Source: Micromonospora sp. NBC_01740 (GTDB lineage Bacteria; Actinomycetota; Actinomycetes; Mycobacteriales; Micromonosporaceae). From it: a stretch of 64,000 nt of DNA. Made by a program: the position numbers and the translations under genes. The notes beneath the pieces were generated by a model. The model worked only from the letters and a program-made list of their open reading frames with translations. It ran no database searches and was not told the DNA's origin. Positions 46,014-54,980 of the stretch are shown in pieces. The stretch spans positions 2,790,001 to 2,854,000 of the forward strand of contig NZ_CP109150.1 in NCBI RefSeq assembly GCF_035920365.1. Direction: 5' to 3'. Every line of letters begins with the position of its first letter. Within the stretch, counting starts at the first letter, position 1.

Positions 46014-46225
46014 CCCCGACGGGCAGGCGGCGCGCCCCGGGCGCGCGGCCCCCGTCGGGCGCGCGCCCGTCGCCGCCTTCACCGCGCCCGTGCGCCGCGC
46101 GGTCCCCGGGACGCCCGGCACGCTGGCCGAACGGTTCCATCGAATTCTGGTTCCCGGCGATGAGGCCGACTGGACTGCCACTGGAATCCCTTCTTCTCGG
46201 CATCCCGCATGGTTACCGTGAATTC

Positions 46226-46801
46226 ATGTCGGAGCCACTGGAAGAAAGCGCGGTCACGGCTCTGGCCCTGGCCGTCGGGCGCGGCGACCGTTCCGCGGCG
46301 GATCCTCTCGTCCGCAGCACGCAGCGTGACGTCTGGCGATTCCTGGTCTACCTGGTCGGGTACGCCGACGCCGAGGACCTGACGCAGGAGACGTTCGTCC
46401 GCGCGCTGGGCAGCGCGCACCAGTTCACCGGGCGCCACCACGCACGGTCCTGGCTGCTGGCCATCGCGCGGCACGTGGCCGCAGACCACTTCCGCGCCGC
46501 CGCGAGCCGGCCCCGGATCGTGTCCGACCAGGACTGGCAGGCCACCGCGGAGCGTTCCGCAGCCCACCACCTGCCCGGCCCGGACGACACGGTCGCGCTC
46601 AACCTCGCGGTACGCACGCTGCCCGCGGCCCGCCGTGCCGCGTTCGTGCTCACCCAGGTCGTCGGCCTCGGCTACGCGGAGGCGGCCGCACTGTGCGGCT
46701 GTCCCGTCGGCACGATCCGCTCCCGCGTCGCGCGGGCCCGCCGCGACCTCGTGTCGGTCCTGGCACCGGCCCCTCGGCGGCGTCCGGCGCTGCCCCGGTA
46801 G
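46226..46801 (+). CDS. ECF-type RNA polymerase sigma factor (SigC-like)
   Basis: This 191-residue protein has sigma region 2 (VRSTQRDVWRFLVYLVGYADAEDLTQETFVRAL, with the DLTQETF core-binding motif) and region 4 (LPAARRAAFVLTQVVGLGYAEAAALCGCPVGTIRSRVARARRDL). No anti-sigma gene is adjacent. In mycobacteria SigC controls the nrp isonitrile-lipopeptide genes and ctpB under copper limitation; its place right after the import operon makes a comparable role attractive, though inferred. The ATG at 46226 has only a weak ribosome-binding site. The leader holds GGTTCC repeats at 46135 and 46149. Confidence 0.9.
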   Translation: MSEPLEESAVTALALAVGRGDRSAADPLVRSTQRDVWRFLVYLVGYADAEDLTQETFVRALGSAHQFTGRHHARSWLLAIARHVAADHFRAAASRPRIVSDQDWQATAERSAAHHLPGPDDTVALNLAVRTLPAARRAAFVLTQVVGLGYAEAAALCGCPVGTIRSRVARARRDLVSVLAPAPRRRPALPR

Positions 46802-47273
46802 GCCCTCGCCACCGCGCGGCGGTCACCGCGTCAAATGTCCCTACTAGAGGATATGACGTGACGGTGGCAAATGTTCCCTAGCATCGATTAGGACCCTTTC
46901 GCGCTGCGGCGGCCAGGGGTGGACGGCTTGACGGCCGTCATTTTTTTGTGGAAAGGTCGACCCTCAAGGGGGAAGGTGTCCGTAAGGGCACATCGCAATT
47001 CGGGGCCGGGAATCCGTCAAAAACGTTTGCGTTGCGTAACAACTCTGTGGGGTGCGACGCCTGTCGGCGTCCGATCGGCCGCACCGGGTTGTTGCGCGGG
47101 TCGACGAGGCATTCCCGCCCTCGGGTCGATCACTGGGGAGTGTGTCGTGGTTGTTGGATCGACGCCCGCTACCGGGCATCGCGGCTGGCGGGGGGCCGGC
47201 CACACCGGGTACGGGGCCAGTTGGCCTCTGGGCGTACGCTGGCTGCGCTAGAACAAACGAGAGCGCTGCTGCC
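46802..47273. other. 472-base intergenic region with AT-rich segment
   Basis: It lies between the sigma factor and sensor kinase genes. It holds an unusually AT-rich stretch (46830-47045) with a U-tract terminator and, beyond it, promoter-like DNA. Short frames here lack ribosome-binding sites and coding bias. The kinase promoter is expected between about 46950 and 47260. Confidence 0.5.
46922..46947 (+). terminator. intrinsic terminator with seven-T tract
   Basis: GACGGC-ttgacg-GCCGTC followed by ATTTTTTT is a textbook rho-independent terminator, rare at this GC content. It lies 121 bases after the sigma factor stop. Confidence 0.75.
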
Positions 47274-48545
47274 GTGAACCTCTCCGTCACATCAGGGCGC
47301 TCATCATCGCGAGGGGCCGCGCCGCTACCGGCGCCCCGTCTCGCGATGGGCGTCGTCACCGCCGTCTTCGCAAGCATCAGCCTCATCGGCTTCATCCACG
47401 TCATGTTCCTGCCGGTCGGTCCGGTGGCCATCGCGCTGTCGTTCACGTGCATCGCCGTCCTGATGGCGATGCAGTTGCTGTGGTACGGCCGGGACAACGG
47501 ACGCCTGCGCACGCCGCTGGGCTACGGCGTCCTCGCCACCCAGGCCGCGCTGGTCTATCTGCCGATCCTGACCTTCGGGCAGGCGTGGGTCGGCATGCCG
47601 GGCTTCCTGGCCGGCAGCGTGCTGCTCGTGCTGCGGGCGGTCACGGCGTGGGTGACCTTCGTCCTCATCGTCGCCTCGATGGCCGTCGCACAGTGGATCT
47701 TCACCCGTGCGCCGATCGACATGCTCTACACCGCGATCTCCACCGTCACGACGGGGCTCGTGGTGTACGGGTTGTCCCGGCTGACCGCCCTCGTCGTCGA
47801 GGTGCAGGAGAGCCGTGCGGAGATCGCCCGCATGGCGGTGCTGCGGGAGCGGCTGCGGTTCGCCCGCGACCTGCACGACCTGCTCGGCTACAGCCTGTCC
47901 GCCATCTCGCTCAAGATCGAGCTGGTGCACCGGCTGATGGAGAAGTCGCCGCAGGAGGCGAGCGACCAGCTGCTGGAGATCCTGGAGATATCGCGGGTCG
48001 CCCTCTCCGACGCGCGGACCGTCGCCAGTGGCTACCGCGAACTGTCGCTGGAGGAGGAGTGCCGGTCCGCCGTGTCCGTGCTGTCCGCCGCGGACATCCA
48101 GGTGCGGCTGGACAGCGACCACCTGGACCTGCCGGTCCAGGTGAGCACGGTGCTCGCCACGGTGCTGCGGGAGGGGGTGACCAACATCCTGCGGCACAGC
48201 AAGGCCAAGCGCTGCGACATCACCATCCGGCAGACGCAGGACGACGCCTGGATCGAGATCGTGAACGACGACCTGGCCGTCGGGCCGCCCAGGGACCCGG
48301 GCAGCGGGCGGAACGGGCTGCGCAACCTGTGCGTACGCGCCGAGGAGATCGGCGGCTCGCTGACGGTCGACCAGCAGCCGGACCAGTTCCGGCTCTGCGC
48401 CCGGGTGCCCCTGCGGCTGGAGCGCCACGGGGCGTCCCGGTCACAACCAGCCGGCCTCCCGGGCGACCCGGATGGCGTCGACGCGGTTGCGCGCGGAGAG
48501 CTTGTTGACGATCGTGGTCAGGTAGTTGCGGACGGTGCCGACTGA
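47274..48545 (+). CDS. sensor histidine kinase, NarL/DesK type
   Basis: About 423 residues: five or six membrane segments (about 25-165), then an intact phosphoacceptor block ARDLHDLLGYSLSAISLKIEL, an N-box REGVTNILRHSKAK and a G-box GSGRNGLRNLCVRAEEIGG. This is an active-looking partner for the response regulator encoded convergently. The last 35 codons after the catalytic domain overlap the 3' end of that regulator by 105 bases, and read as antisense DNA, so they are probably a late stop rather than a domain. The GTG at 47274 is the likely start; an ATG at 47346 is possible. Signal unknown. Confidence 0.9.
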   Translation: MNLSVTSGRSSSRGAAPLPAPRLAMGVVTAVFASISLIGFIHVMFLPVGPVAIALSFTCIAVLMAMQLLWYGRDNGRLRTPLGYGVLATQAALVYLPILTFGQAWVGMPGFLAGSVLLVLRAVTAWVTFVLIVASMAVAQWIFTRAPIDMLYTAISTVTTGLVVYGLSRLTALVVEVQESRAEIARMAVLRERLRFARDLHDLLGYSLSAISLKIELVHRLMEKSPQEASDQLLEILEISRVALSDARTVASGYRELSLEEECRSAVSVLSAADIQVRLDSDHLDLPVQVSTVLATVLREGVTNILRHSKAKRCDITIRQTQDDAWIEIVNDDLAVGPPRDPGSGRNGLRNLCVRAEEIGGSLTVDQQPDQFRLCARVPLRLERHGASRSQPAGLPGDPDGVDAVARGELVDDRGQVVADGAD

Positions 48546-49046
48546 CAGGAACATCTGTGCCGCGATGTCGACGGCCTGGAGTCCCTCCGCCGTGAGGCGG
48601 AGGACTTCGGTCTCGCGCGCCGTGAGGGGGCACTCGGCGCTGTCCCAGGCGGACATCGCGAGTTGGCTGTCGACGACCCGGCGACCGGCGGCGACGCTGC
48701 GGATGGCGTCGACCAGCTGCTCGGTCGGGGCGTCCTTCAGCAGGAAGCCGGTCGCCTTCGCGGACAACGCCCGGCGCAGGGTGCCCGGTCGGCCGAGCGC
48801 GGTCAGGACCAGGGTGCGGATCTCCGGCAGGTGGGCCTGGATGTCGGCGATGGCGGAGAGCCCGTCCTTGCCCGGCAGGTCGATGTCGATCACGGCGACG
48901 TCGGGCCGGAACCGCCGCGCCATGGGGAGGATCTCCGTGCCCGAGGCGACCGCGGCGACGACCTCGATGTCCGGCTCCAGGTTGAGCAACGCGACCAGCG
49001 CATCGCGGACCATGTGCATGTCCTCGGCCAACAACACCTTGATCAA
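48441..49046 (-). CDS. NarL/LuxR-type response regulator
   Basis: The 201-residue protein has a receiver domain (LLAEDMHMVRDALVALL, phospho-Asp in VIDIDLPGKDG, LTALG, Lys in FLLKDA) and a LuxR helix-turn-helix (LTARETEVLRLTAEGLQAVDIAAQMFLSVGTVRNYLTTIVNKL). It is encoded tail-to-tail with its likely kinase, with a 105-base overlap. Targets may be the nearby SagB/YcaO genes or the sigma factor; sequence does not tell. Confidence 0.94.
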   Translation of the reverse strand: MIKVLLAEDMHMVRDALVALLNLEPDIEVVAAVASGTEILPMARRFRPDVAVIDIDLPGKDGLSAIADIQAHLPEIRTLVLTALGRPGTLRRALSAKATGFLLKDAPTEQLVDAIRSVAAGRRVVDSQLAMSAWDSAECPLTARETEVLRLTAEGLQAVDIAAQMFLSVGTVRNYLTTIVNKLSARNRVDAIRVAREAGWL

Positions 49047-49175
49047 CTTGGCATCCCCTGTCGGGCCGGCGCAATTAACCCCGTTCTATCACGCGCCCGC
49101 ACACATCCTGAATGCTGTTTTCGCGCCCACGTGCGAAGCGTCGCCGAGCCATTTGCCGACGGTCGATCGACCCAT

Positions 49176-50645
49176 TCACATTCCGTGCACGCCCAGGTAC
49201 TCGTCGTTACAGGACATGTCGTTTTCGGGTAGTCCGATGGCGAATTCGCCGACCCCGACCTCCGCCGGCCAGTCGAGCCCGAACGCCGATGCGGAAACCC
49301 TGGCGTCGCCCATGGTCAGGGCGCACGTGGCGAGCCCGAGCATCGTGGCGACGAGGCAGAGCGTCTGCTGGAGCATGCCGACGTGCTTCAGGGTGGTGGC
49401 GTAGGAGATGCTGTCGTACACCCAGGAGAGCCTGCCCACCCGCGCGGTCATGGTGATCAGCACCGGCGGGGGCCGCCGGTCCCCGACGGACACCCGGGCG
49501 TTGACGAGCATCTCGTCGATGTCCGCCGGACTGGCGTTGACGAGGGTCAGCGCGTGCTCGACCGGGCTGTAGTGGTAGATCCCGCGCCGCAGGTCCGGGC
49601 AGCGGTCCACCGTCAGGTACAACTCCAGCTCGTACAGCGAACCCGCGCTGGGATACGGCCGTCGCGTCACCGTGTACCGCACGTTGTCGGGAGCCGTGGC
49701 CACCGTCTGCATCCGGACCCGCGCCGCGTGGAACAGCAGTTCCCCGAGTTCGCGGGTCGACGGCGCCGCCTCGGCGAACGCGCGGGTGGACCGGCGCCGG
49801 TCGACGGCCTCGGTGAGCGTCATCCCGTGCGGAACCGAGACGGGCGGCCGGTACATCGGGATCCGCGGCCCGGCGGGCGCCGGCTTGACGGCGGCCGGGG
49901 GCGGCAGGGTCGCGAGGTGACGGAACGTCGCGCCGGCGGGGTCGTCGTGCGTGCCGAGCCTGCTGCGCGAGTGGAACAGCAGGTCGTACGGCGACCACAT
50001 CGCCAGCGTGGGGTCGGAGTCCTCGTGGAACCGCGACGTGCCGGCCTCACCGACGACGACCATGCCCGTGCCGACCAGGTAGGCGACGATGTCGGCCACC
50101 CCGGGCAGCGCCAGGCCGACCCGCCGCGCCACCTCGACGACGGTGGTCGCGCGGGGGAGCGCGCCGAGCACCAGCGACACCTGCGGCCGGTGCAGCACCA
50201 CCCGGTGGTGCGACAGCGGGGACTCGAGCACCAGCTCGCCGTCCCGCTGGTGGGCGAACGCGAAACGGGACAGCCTGACCGGTTGGTCCTCGGCCACCTC
50301 CGGCAGCTCGAACACCCCCAGCGGGGACACCGGCTGGACGGACAGCAGCGGCACCGGCGAGTCCCGCGAGCCGAGCGAGCGGACTATCCGGCCGGGCAGC
50401 CGGTCGAGGACCGACCGGAGGGCGCGCCCGTCCAGCCCGGCGACGTTGCCGAGCGCGACCGGCCCGTAGGTCATGCGGTGCAGGACCTCCTCGACGGCGG
50501 GCGCGGGGCGGCCCACCGGGACGTCGCCCCAGCGGGTGAGGATGGTCAGACTGCCGTCCTCAGCCGTCTCGATGGTCACGTCGTCCCGGAAGGACCACAG
50601 CGACAGGCTCGGTCCGGGGCGGGACGTGTCGGCGTCGGATGGCAA
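49176..50645 (-). CDS. SagB-type FMN-dependent dehydrogenase (azoline oxidase family)
   Basis: About 489 residues: an N-terminal winged-helix-like part (to about 200) and a nitroreductase-fold SagB/McbC domain (about 270-489) with RRSTRAFAEAAPSTRELGELLFHAA, RPYPSAGSLYELELYL, YHYSPVEHALTLV and GLATCALTMGD. In azol(in)e peptide pathways this FMN enzyme oxidises azolines to azoles. A TTG start at 50645 is chosen because CGAGGAG stands 7 bases before it and no ATG or GTG is well placed. It follows the YcaO gene by 44 bases on the same strand. Confidence 0.88.
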   Translation of the reverse strand: MPSDADTSRPGPSLSLWSFRDDVTIETAEDGSLTILTRWGDVPVGRPAPAVEEVLHRMTYGPVALGNVAGLDGRALRSVLDRLPGRIVRSLGSRDSPVPLLSVQPVSPLGVFELPEVAEDQPVRLSRFAFAHQRDGELVLESPLSHHRVVLHRPQVSLVLGALPRATTVVEVARRVGLALPGVADIVAYLVGTGMVVVGEAGTSRFHEDSDPTLAMWSPYDLLFHSRSRLGTHDDPAGATFRHLATLPPPAAVKPAPAGPRIPMYRPPVSVPHGMTLTEAVDRRRSTRAFAEAAPSTRELGELLFHAARVRMQTVATAPDNVRYTVTRRPYPSAGSLYELELYLTVDRCPDLRRGIYHYSPVEHALTLVNASPADIDEMLVNARVSVGDRRPPPVLITMTARVGRLSWVYDSISYATTLKHVGMLQQTLCLVATMLGLATCALTMGDARVSASAFGLDWPAEVGVGEFAIGLPENDMSCNDEYLGVHGM

Positions 50646-50689
50646 CCTGGCTCCTCGACGGGCGTGGCTGGGGCCACGTGCACCCCGCT

Positions 50690-52996
50690 CTACACGAAAA
50701 GTGGTATCGGGTTGAGGTTCTCGTACTCCGTGGGGCGGTCGAGCCTGCCGAGCTGCACCGGGACGTCGAACAGTCTGCCCGGCGCGAACCTCGCCCAGAA
50801 GCCGCGCATCCCCGGCACGATGGCCTTCACCACGGGGAGCCCGACGTCCGGGCGGGTCTGGTCGAGCACGAGCACGTCGAGCCCCAGTGCCTCCAACCTG
50901 TGCTGCACCGAGCGGACGTCGGCCAGCAGATCGTCCGTCGGGGTGTGGCGGTAGTCGGCGAGCCGGCGCGCCGGCACCGCCGGATCGGGCCGCAGGTAGG
51001 CGTCCCCGGCCCAGGTGGCGGTGCGCCACCACCGTACGGCGTCCGGATCGGACCAGCCGTACCCGCCGTCGTCGTCGCCGCCGACCTCCGCCACGGTCGG
51101 CATCAACTGGTTCATCTCGGTGAGCGCGCGGACCAGCGCCGCCCGCGGGTCGGGGTGGGTGCCGAAGCCGAACATGATGTCCTCGCACCGCTTGTCGGTG
51201 CGCCGGGACAGCGCGGCCATGGTGGGGATCCCGACGTCCGACGACACGTCCAGCACCCACACCTCGCGGTGCAGGCCCGCGTAGACCTCCCGCAGCTCGT
51301 CGATCCAGCGGTCGCGGAAGCTGTCCAGGTCCACCGCGGGGGCCTGGGTGCGGTTGTACCACCAGAGGGCCACGGCGTCGCGCTCCACCACCTCCAGCAG
51401 GCCCTGGAGCAGCGCGTCCTCCAGGCTGCTGCCGGCGGCGTTGCCGTTGGAGTCCGCGCACAGCGACATGCCGCCGTGCTGCTCCGGCACGTTGAAGTAG
51501 AGCATCGAGGTGGGCAGCAGGCGGTGCCGCTGCTCGGTGAGCGACCACACCGGCGTCCAGCTCGTCACGGCCGCGTCGTCGAACGGCGCGCACACGTACT
51601 GGAACGGCGAGCAGGTGGCGTTCCAGCGGTCGCGGTCGGCGTACTGCCGCTCGTCGAACAGCAGGCAGTCGTCGGGGTGGACGGCGGTGCCCGCCAGCTC
51701 GGTGTAGCTGCCGGTGACCCGGGCCTCGTCGCCGTGGAAGTACGCGCTGTGCCGCTCGATGGCCTCGCACAGCGCGCTCACCTCGGCGTGCACGGGAGTC
51801 ACGCCCTTGCCGCCGTTCTCGGCCCGCAGCGCGAAACGCATCTGCTCCGCGTTCCTGCGGGTGGTCATCGCGAGATTCGGGCCGGAGCGGAACGAGTTGA
51901 AGAAGGCCGGGCCCCGCCCGTCGCGGGTGATCTCCTTGACCACGCCGCTGACCGGGCTCACCAGGTGCCCGTAGTCGCGCAGCACCCGCTCCGGCGGCAG
52001 GGCGCGGTGGCTGCCGCCGCTGCGGGACGCCTTCGGCCGGCTGCGCAGCGGCACCGGACGGAACGCCCGGTCCCGCTCGATGCCGGGGTCGCCGCACTCG
52101 GGGCACTGCGGCCGGGCGCGCACCTCGTGGTGGGCGCCGCGCAGGGTGACGCTGTCCAACGTCCACACCGTGCGCTGCCCGTCGTGCCGGAGCCCGGCCG
52201 TCCACTTCGCGGCCTCCAACGCCACCAGGTGCAGGGCGGCGGCGCCGAGCGGGGGCAGCGACACCGGCGGGGTGCCGATCTCCGTGTCGGAGCCGACGAC
52301 GGCGCGCAGGCGCGTCTCGGCCTGGCGGTGGCCGCGCAGCCGGTGCCCCAGGCAGTGCCAGCACCCCGTTGCGGCGGCGGGGTCGAACACGGGCCCCACC
52401 CACACCTGTGCGCCGCCCGGCTTCGCGAGGAGCCAGGGCCGGCCTGCCGCGCGATGCGCGGCGTCGACGGCAGCCAACCCCTCGTCGAGGTAGTCCTCAC
52501 AGAGCACAATCGATAAGTCGGCGGGCGGGGCCGAAAAGTTCCCGGACACCGGCGTCACCGTCAACCCGGCCGCGCGCAGCGCGTCTGTCGCCGCCACGGC
52601 ATCCGCCGCACGGCCGCCGACGCGGACGAGGTCGACCCGGGCGGCGGCGGTGGCCCGTACGGCGGCGGTGGGGTCCAGACCCGCCGCCTCCCAGTACGCG
52701 AGCGCGGGCTCGTCGGCCTCCGCCTCCCGCGCCGGCCGCAGCGTCACCAGGCCGGCGTCGACGAGCCGCCGGACGACCGTGCCGATCTCGGCGGGCGACA
52801 TTCCGGCCGGACTGTCCCGGACGAGTTCCGCCAGGTCACGGGTGCCGTCGAGCAGCGGGGCCAGGGCCTCGACGTGCGCCCCGCTGACCGAGGTCGCGCC
52901 GCGCTCGGAGAGCAGGTAGACCGCGTCACCGCGTACCACGTGGGCCCGCAGGTGCCGCTTGAACCCGACGCGCAGCTGTGCATCCCCACCCGACAT
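50690..52996 (-). CDS. fused ThiF-like/YcaO cyclodehydratase (TOMM synthetase type)
   Basis: The 768-residue protein joins an ocin-ThiF/E1-like N-terminal part with a peptide-binding winged helix (about 1-90), Zn cysteine pairs C212/C215 (CWHC) and C298/C301 (CPEC), and a C-terminal YcaO domain (about 370-768). YcaO ATP-binding motifs show in HAEVSALCEAIERHS and GNAAGSSLEDALLQGLLEVVERDA; the C-terminus is Pro-containing NPIPLFV, as in cyclodehydratases. It would turn Cys/Ser/Thr of a peptide, or a small-molecule amide, into azolines. No Cys-bearing precursor peptide is adjacent. It is divergent from the SARP gene at 53287. Confidence 0.92.
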   Translation of the reverse strand: MSGGDAQLRVGFKRHLRAHVVRGDAVYLLSERGATSVSGAHVEALAPLLDGTRDLAELVRDSPAGMSPAEIGTVVRRLVDAGLVTLRPAREAEADEPALAYWEAAGLDPTAAVRATAAARVDLVRVGGRAADAVAATDALRAAGLTVTPVSGNFSAPPADLSIVLCEDYLDEGLAAVDAAHRAAGRPWLLAKPGGAQVWVGPVFDPAAATGCWHCLGHRLRGHRQAETRLRAVVGSDTEIGTPPVSLPPLGAAALHLVALEAAKWTAGLRHDGQRTVWTLDSVTLRGAHHEVRARPQCPECGDPGIERDRAFRPVPLRSRPKASRSGGSHRALPPERVLRDYGHLVSPVSGVVKEITRDGRGPAFFNSFRSGPNLAMTTRRNAEQMRFALRAENGGKGVTPVHAEVSALCEAIERHSAYFHGDEARVTGSYTELAGTAVHPDDCLLFDERQYADRDRWNATCSPFQYVCAPFDDAAVTSWTPVWSLTEQRHRLLPTSMLYFNVPEQHGGMSLCADSNGNAAGSSLEDALLQGLLEVVERDAVALWWYNRTQAPAVDLDSFRDRWIDELREVYAGLHREVWVLDVSSDVGIPTMAALSRRTDKRCEDIMFGFGTHPDPRAALVRALTEMNQLMPTVAEVGGDDDGGYGWSDPDAVRWWRTATWAGDAYLRPDPAVPARRLADYRHTPTDDLLADVRSVQHRLEALGLDVLVLDQTRPDVGLPVVKAIVPGMRGFWARFAPGRLFDVPVQLGRLDRPTEYENLNPIPLFV

Positions 52997-53112
52997 GGCT
53001 GCTCCCTGCTCGACCAGTGCCGCTCCAGCGACACTCCAGCGTGCCTCCAGCCAGCCTCGCGGCAGCGCAGGCTGCGGGCAAGTGCCGCGGTCACATGCTG
53101 CCCCCTCGTTTG

Positions 53113-53130
53113 GTCATGCCCGTCCATGAC
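53113..53130. promoter_or_regulatory. inverted repeat GTCATG-N6-CATGAC between YcaO and SARP genes
   Basis: A perfect 6-base inverted repeat lies in the 290-base divergent gap (52997-53286). No other gene is supported in that gap, though the SARP reading frame stays open through it from 53093. It is a possible operator shared by the YcaO-SagB and SARP promoters. Confidence 0.35.
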
Positions 53131-53286
53131 GCGGTCACTATCGGCTCGACCTTCGCTTGGAATAGCGTGGAAGCCTGTCCTGACTCCCCCTGGTCGGAAT
53201 CGTCGCTCCCGTCACGGAACCAGTCGCCGACGCACTCGTCGGCGGTGGAAAGTGCGGTGGATCCGACTGATAGCGAGGTCGGCGAA

Positions 53287-54315
53287 ATGATTACCAAGTT
53301 TGCGGAACTGGGATCGATGTCGCACGAGGAGAAACTGACGCTCCTCGCCGCGTTGCTGGAGTCGGCGGCCGAACCCGCGACGGAAGTCCGGCGCCCCGAG
53401 CCGCCGCCGGTCGTGCCACCACGGCACCCGGCGGGGAACCCGCTCGCCGGGCTGCGGTTCGAACTGCTCGGCCCGCTCGTCATCCGGCACGACGGGGTCG
53501 ACATCGCACCGAGCGCACCGAAGCTGCGGCTGGTCCTGTCCGCGTTGCTGTTCAACGTGAACCAGCCGGTCGGCGCGTCGGTGCTCGTCCGGGAGCTGTG
53601 GAGCACGGGGGCGCCCCGCACCGCCCACGCCACCCTCCAGACGTACATGTTCAAGGTGCGCAAGCTCTTCCGCGGCGTGCTCGGCGGCTCCGTCGAGGAC
53701 ATCGCGCGCGACGTCCTGCTCACCTGCTCCGGGGGCTACACGCTGCGGGTGGACCCGAAGCAGCTCGACATCGTCGAGTTCGACGAGCTGGTCACGGCGG
53801 GCACCGCGGCGATGCACGCGGGCGACTACGAACAGGCGGGCGCGCACCTGCGCCGGTCGCTGGCGCTCTGGCGCGGCAACGTCGTGCACCAGGGCCAGTG
53901 GGGCCCGCAACTGCGCGCCCAGGCCGCGCGGCTCGAGGAGCGGCGGTTCTACGCGTACACCACCAGGATCGACGCCGACCTCTGCCTGGGCCGGCACCGG
54001 GAGGCGACCTCCGAGCTCGCGTCGCTGGTCGTGGAGCACCCGCTGCACGAGTCGGCGCACACGATGCTGATGCTCGCGCTGCACCGGTCGGGGCGTACGC
54101 CGGCGGCGCTGGAGGTCTACCTGCGGTTCCGGCGGCGGATGATGAACGAACTCGGCATCGAGCCCTCGGAGCGGATCCAGGCGCTGCACCTGGCGCTGCT
54201 GTCGACCGACCCGCTGCTCGCGGACCTGTCGCTCACCTCCGACATGCTGCTGGACCGGCTCGTCGGCCGGGTCCGCCACGGGCGTCGGCTGAGTTCTTCC
54301 GCTGTTACCGGCTGA
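53287..54315 (+). CDS. SARP/AfsR-type regulator with N-terminal extension
   Basis: The 342-residue protein has a winged-helix DNA-binding domain (about 48-145: RFELLGPLVIRHDGVDIAPSAPKLRLVLSALLFNVNQPV...LQTYMFKVRKLF) and the SARP activation domain (about 155-320: AGAHLRRSLALWRGNVV, SAHTMLMLALHRSGRTPAALEVY). Unlike most SARPs it has 45 extra residues in front, including a helix EEKLTLLAALLESA and a Pro-rich hinge. ATG 53287 is chosen; the frame remains open upstream, so a longer form from 53093 is possible. It probably activates the ScoD/ScoC-like and PKS genes that follow on the same strand. Confidence 0.92.
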   Translation: MITKFAELGSMSHEEKLTLLAALLESAAEPATEVRRPEPPPVVPPRHPAGNPLAGLRFELLGPLVIRHDGVDIAPSAPKLRLVLSALLFNVNQPVGASVLVRELWSTGAPRTAHATLQTYMFKVRKLFRGVLGGSVEDIARDVLLTCSGGYTLRVDPKQLDIVEFDELVTAGTAAMHAGDYEQAGAHLRRSLALWRGNVVHQGQWGPQLRAQAARLEERRFYAYTTRIDADLCLGRHREATSELASLVVEHPLHESAHTMLMLALHRSGRTPAALEVYLRFRRRMMNELGIEPSERIQALHLALLSTDPLLADLSLTSDMLLDRLVGRVRHGRRLSSSAVTG

Positions 54316-54370
54316 TGGGCCGGCCGCGATTACCTTCAATTTCGCACTCGTGCGCAAAGGAGGAATAGCA

Positions 54371-54943
54371 ATGACCACATCGCCGGTGAAGAACAGTGCG
54401 CCTATCGGGCGTGCGACATTTGCCAACGACCCGGGACTGCTTTCGGACGTGCTGCGCCCGTACGCGAGGCCGAAGACCCAGTACCTCAAGTCCGCGACGG
54501 TCACCGTCGCCAACGGGCTGGCGAGCGCGGAGGGCGAGTTCGCCATCCCGTACCCGTGCTACATCGACGACACCGGTCACCTCAACTCGGTCGAGGTGAA
54601 CATCTGCTTCAACCAGCTCATGTACTACCTGATCGCCAAGTGCGTCCAGGACCGGGCGGTGCCCGCGCTGGCCGCGTGGACGATGGAGGACTACTGGGCC
54701 AAGCAGCTGCCGGACATGCTCATCGCGAACTTCACCAGCAGGTTCCGCCGGCCGATCGACTCGTCGTCGTTCCACGGCGAGGTCTCCTTCGCCGAGTTCA
54801 GCGAGCGCAACCGCAGCAAGCCGGTCCAGATCATCGACATGCCCTGGCGCTTCTGGGACACCCAGGGTGGCGTCGCCGACGGCGAGGTACGGATGGCGCT
54901 GGTCAACCCGCCCGGCATGCGTTTCCAGGCCGACGCGGCGTGA
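54371..54943 (+). CDS. FcoT/ScoD-like hotdog-fold thioesterase of isonitrile-lipopeptide pathways
   Basis: The 190-residue protein resembles Rv0098/FcoT and ScoD in order and motif: LLSDVLRPYARPKTQYLKSA, YIDDTGHLNSVEVNICFNQLMYY, SSRFRRPIDSSSFHGE and FWDTQGGVADGEVRMALV. In isonitrile-lipopeptide assembly this family helps add glycine to the beta-carbon of an enoyl-carrier substrate and release N-carboxymethyl-3-aminoacid, the substrate of ScoE. A strong AAAGGAGG precedes the ATG. The ligase gene follows after 37 bases, as in Sco clusters, but ScoE-, ScoB- and ScoA-like genes lie 17 kb upstream. Confidence 0.86.
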   Translation: MTTSPVKNSAPIGRATFANDPGLLSDVLRPYARPKTQYLKSATVTVANGLASAEGEFAIPYPCYIDDTGHLNSVEVNICFNQLMYYLIAKCVQDRAVPALAAWTMEDYWAKQLPDMLIANFTSRFRRPIDSSSFHGEVSFAEFSERNRSKPVQIIDMPWRFWDTQGGVADGEVRMALVNPPGMRFQADAA

Positions 54944-54980
54944 GCCGCCTCCACCCGTACGTCCCCTGAGGAGGACCCCG

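Noticed and set aside
52744..53127. 127-codon minus-strand frame upstream of the YcaO gene as a RiPP precursor
   Set aside because: It overlaps the YcaO start in another frame, has Arg-rich low-complexity composition and no leader/core pattern.
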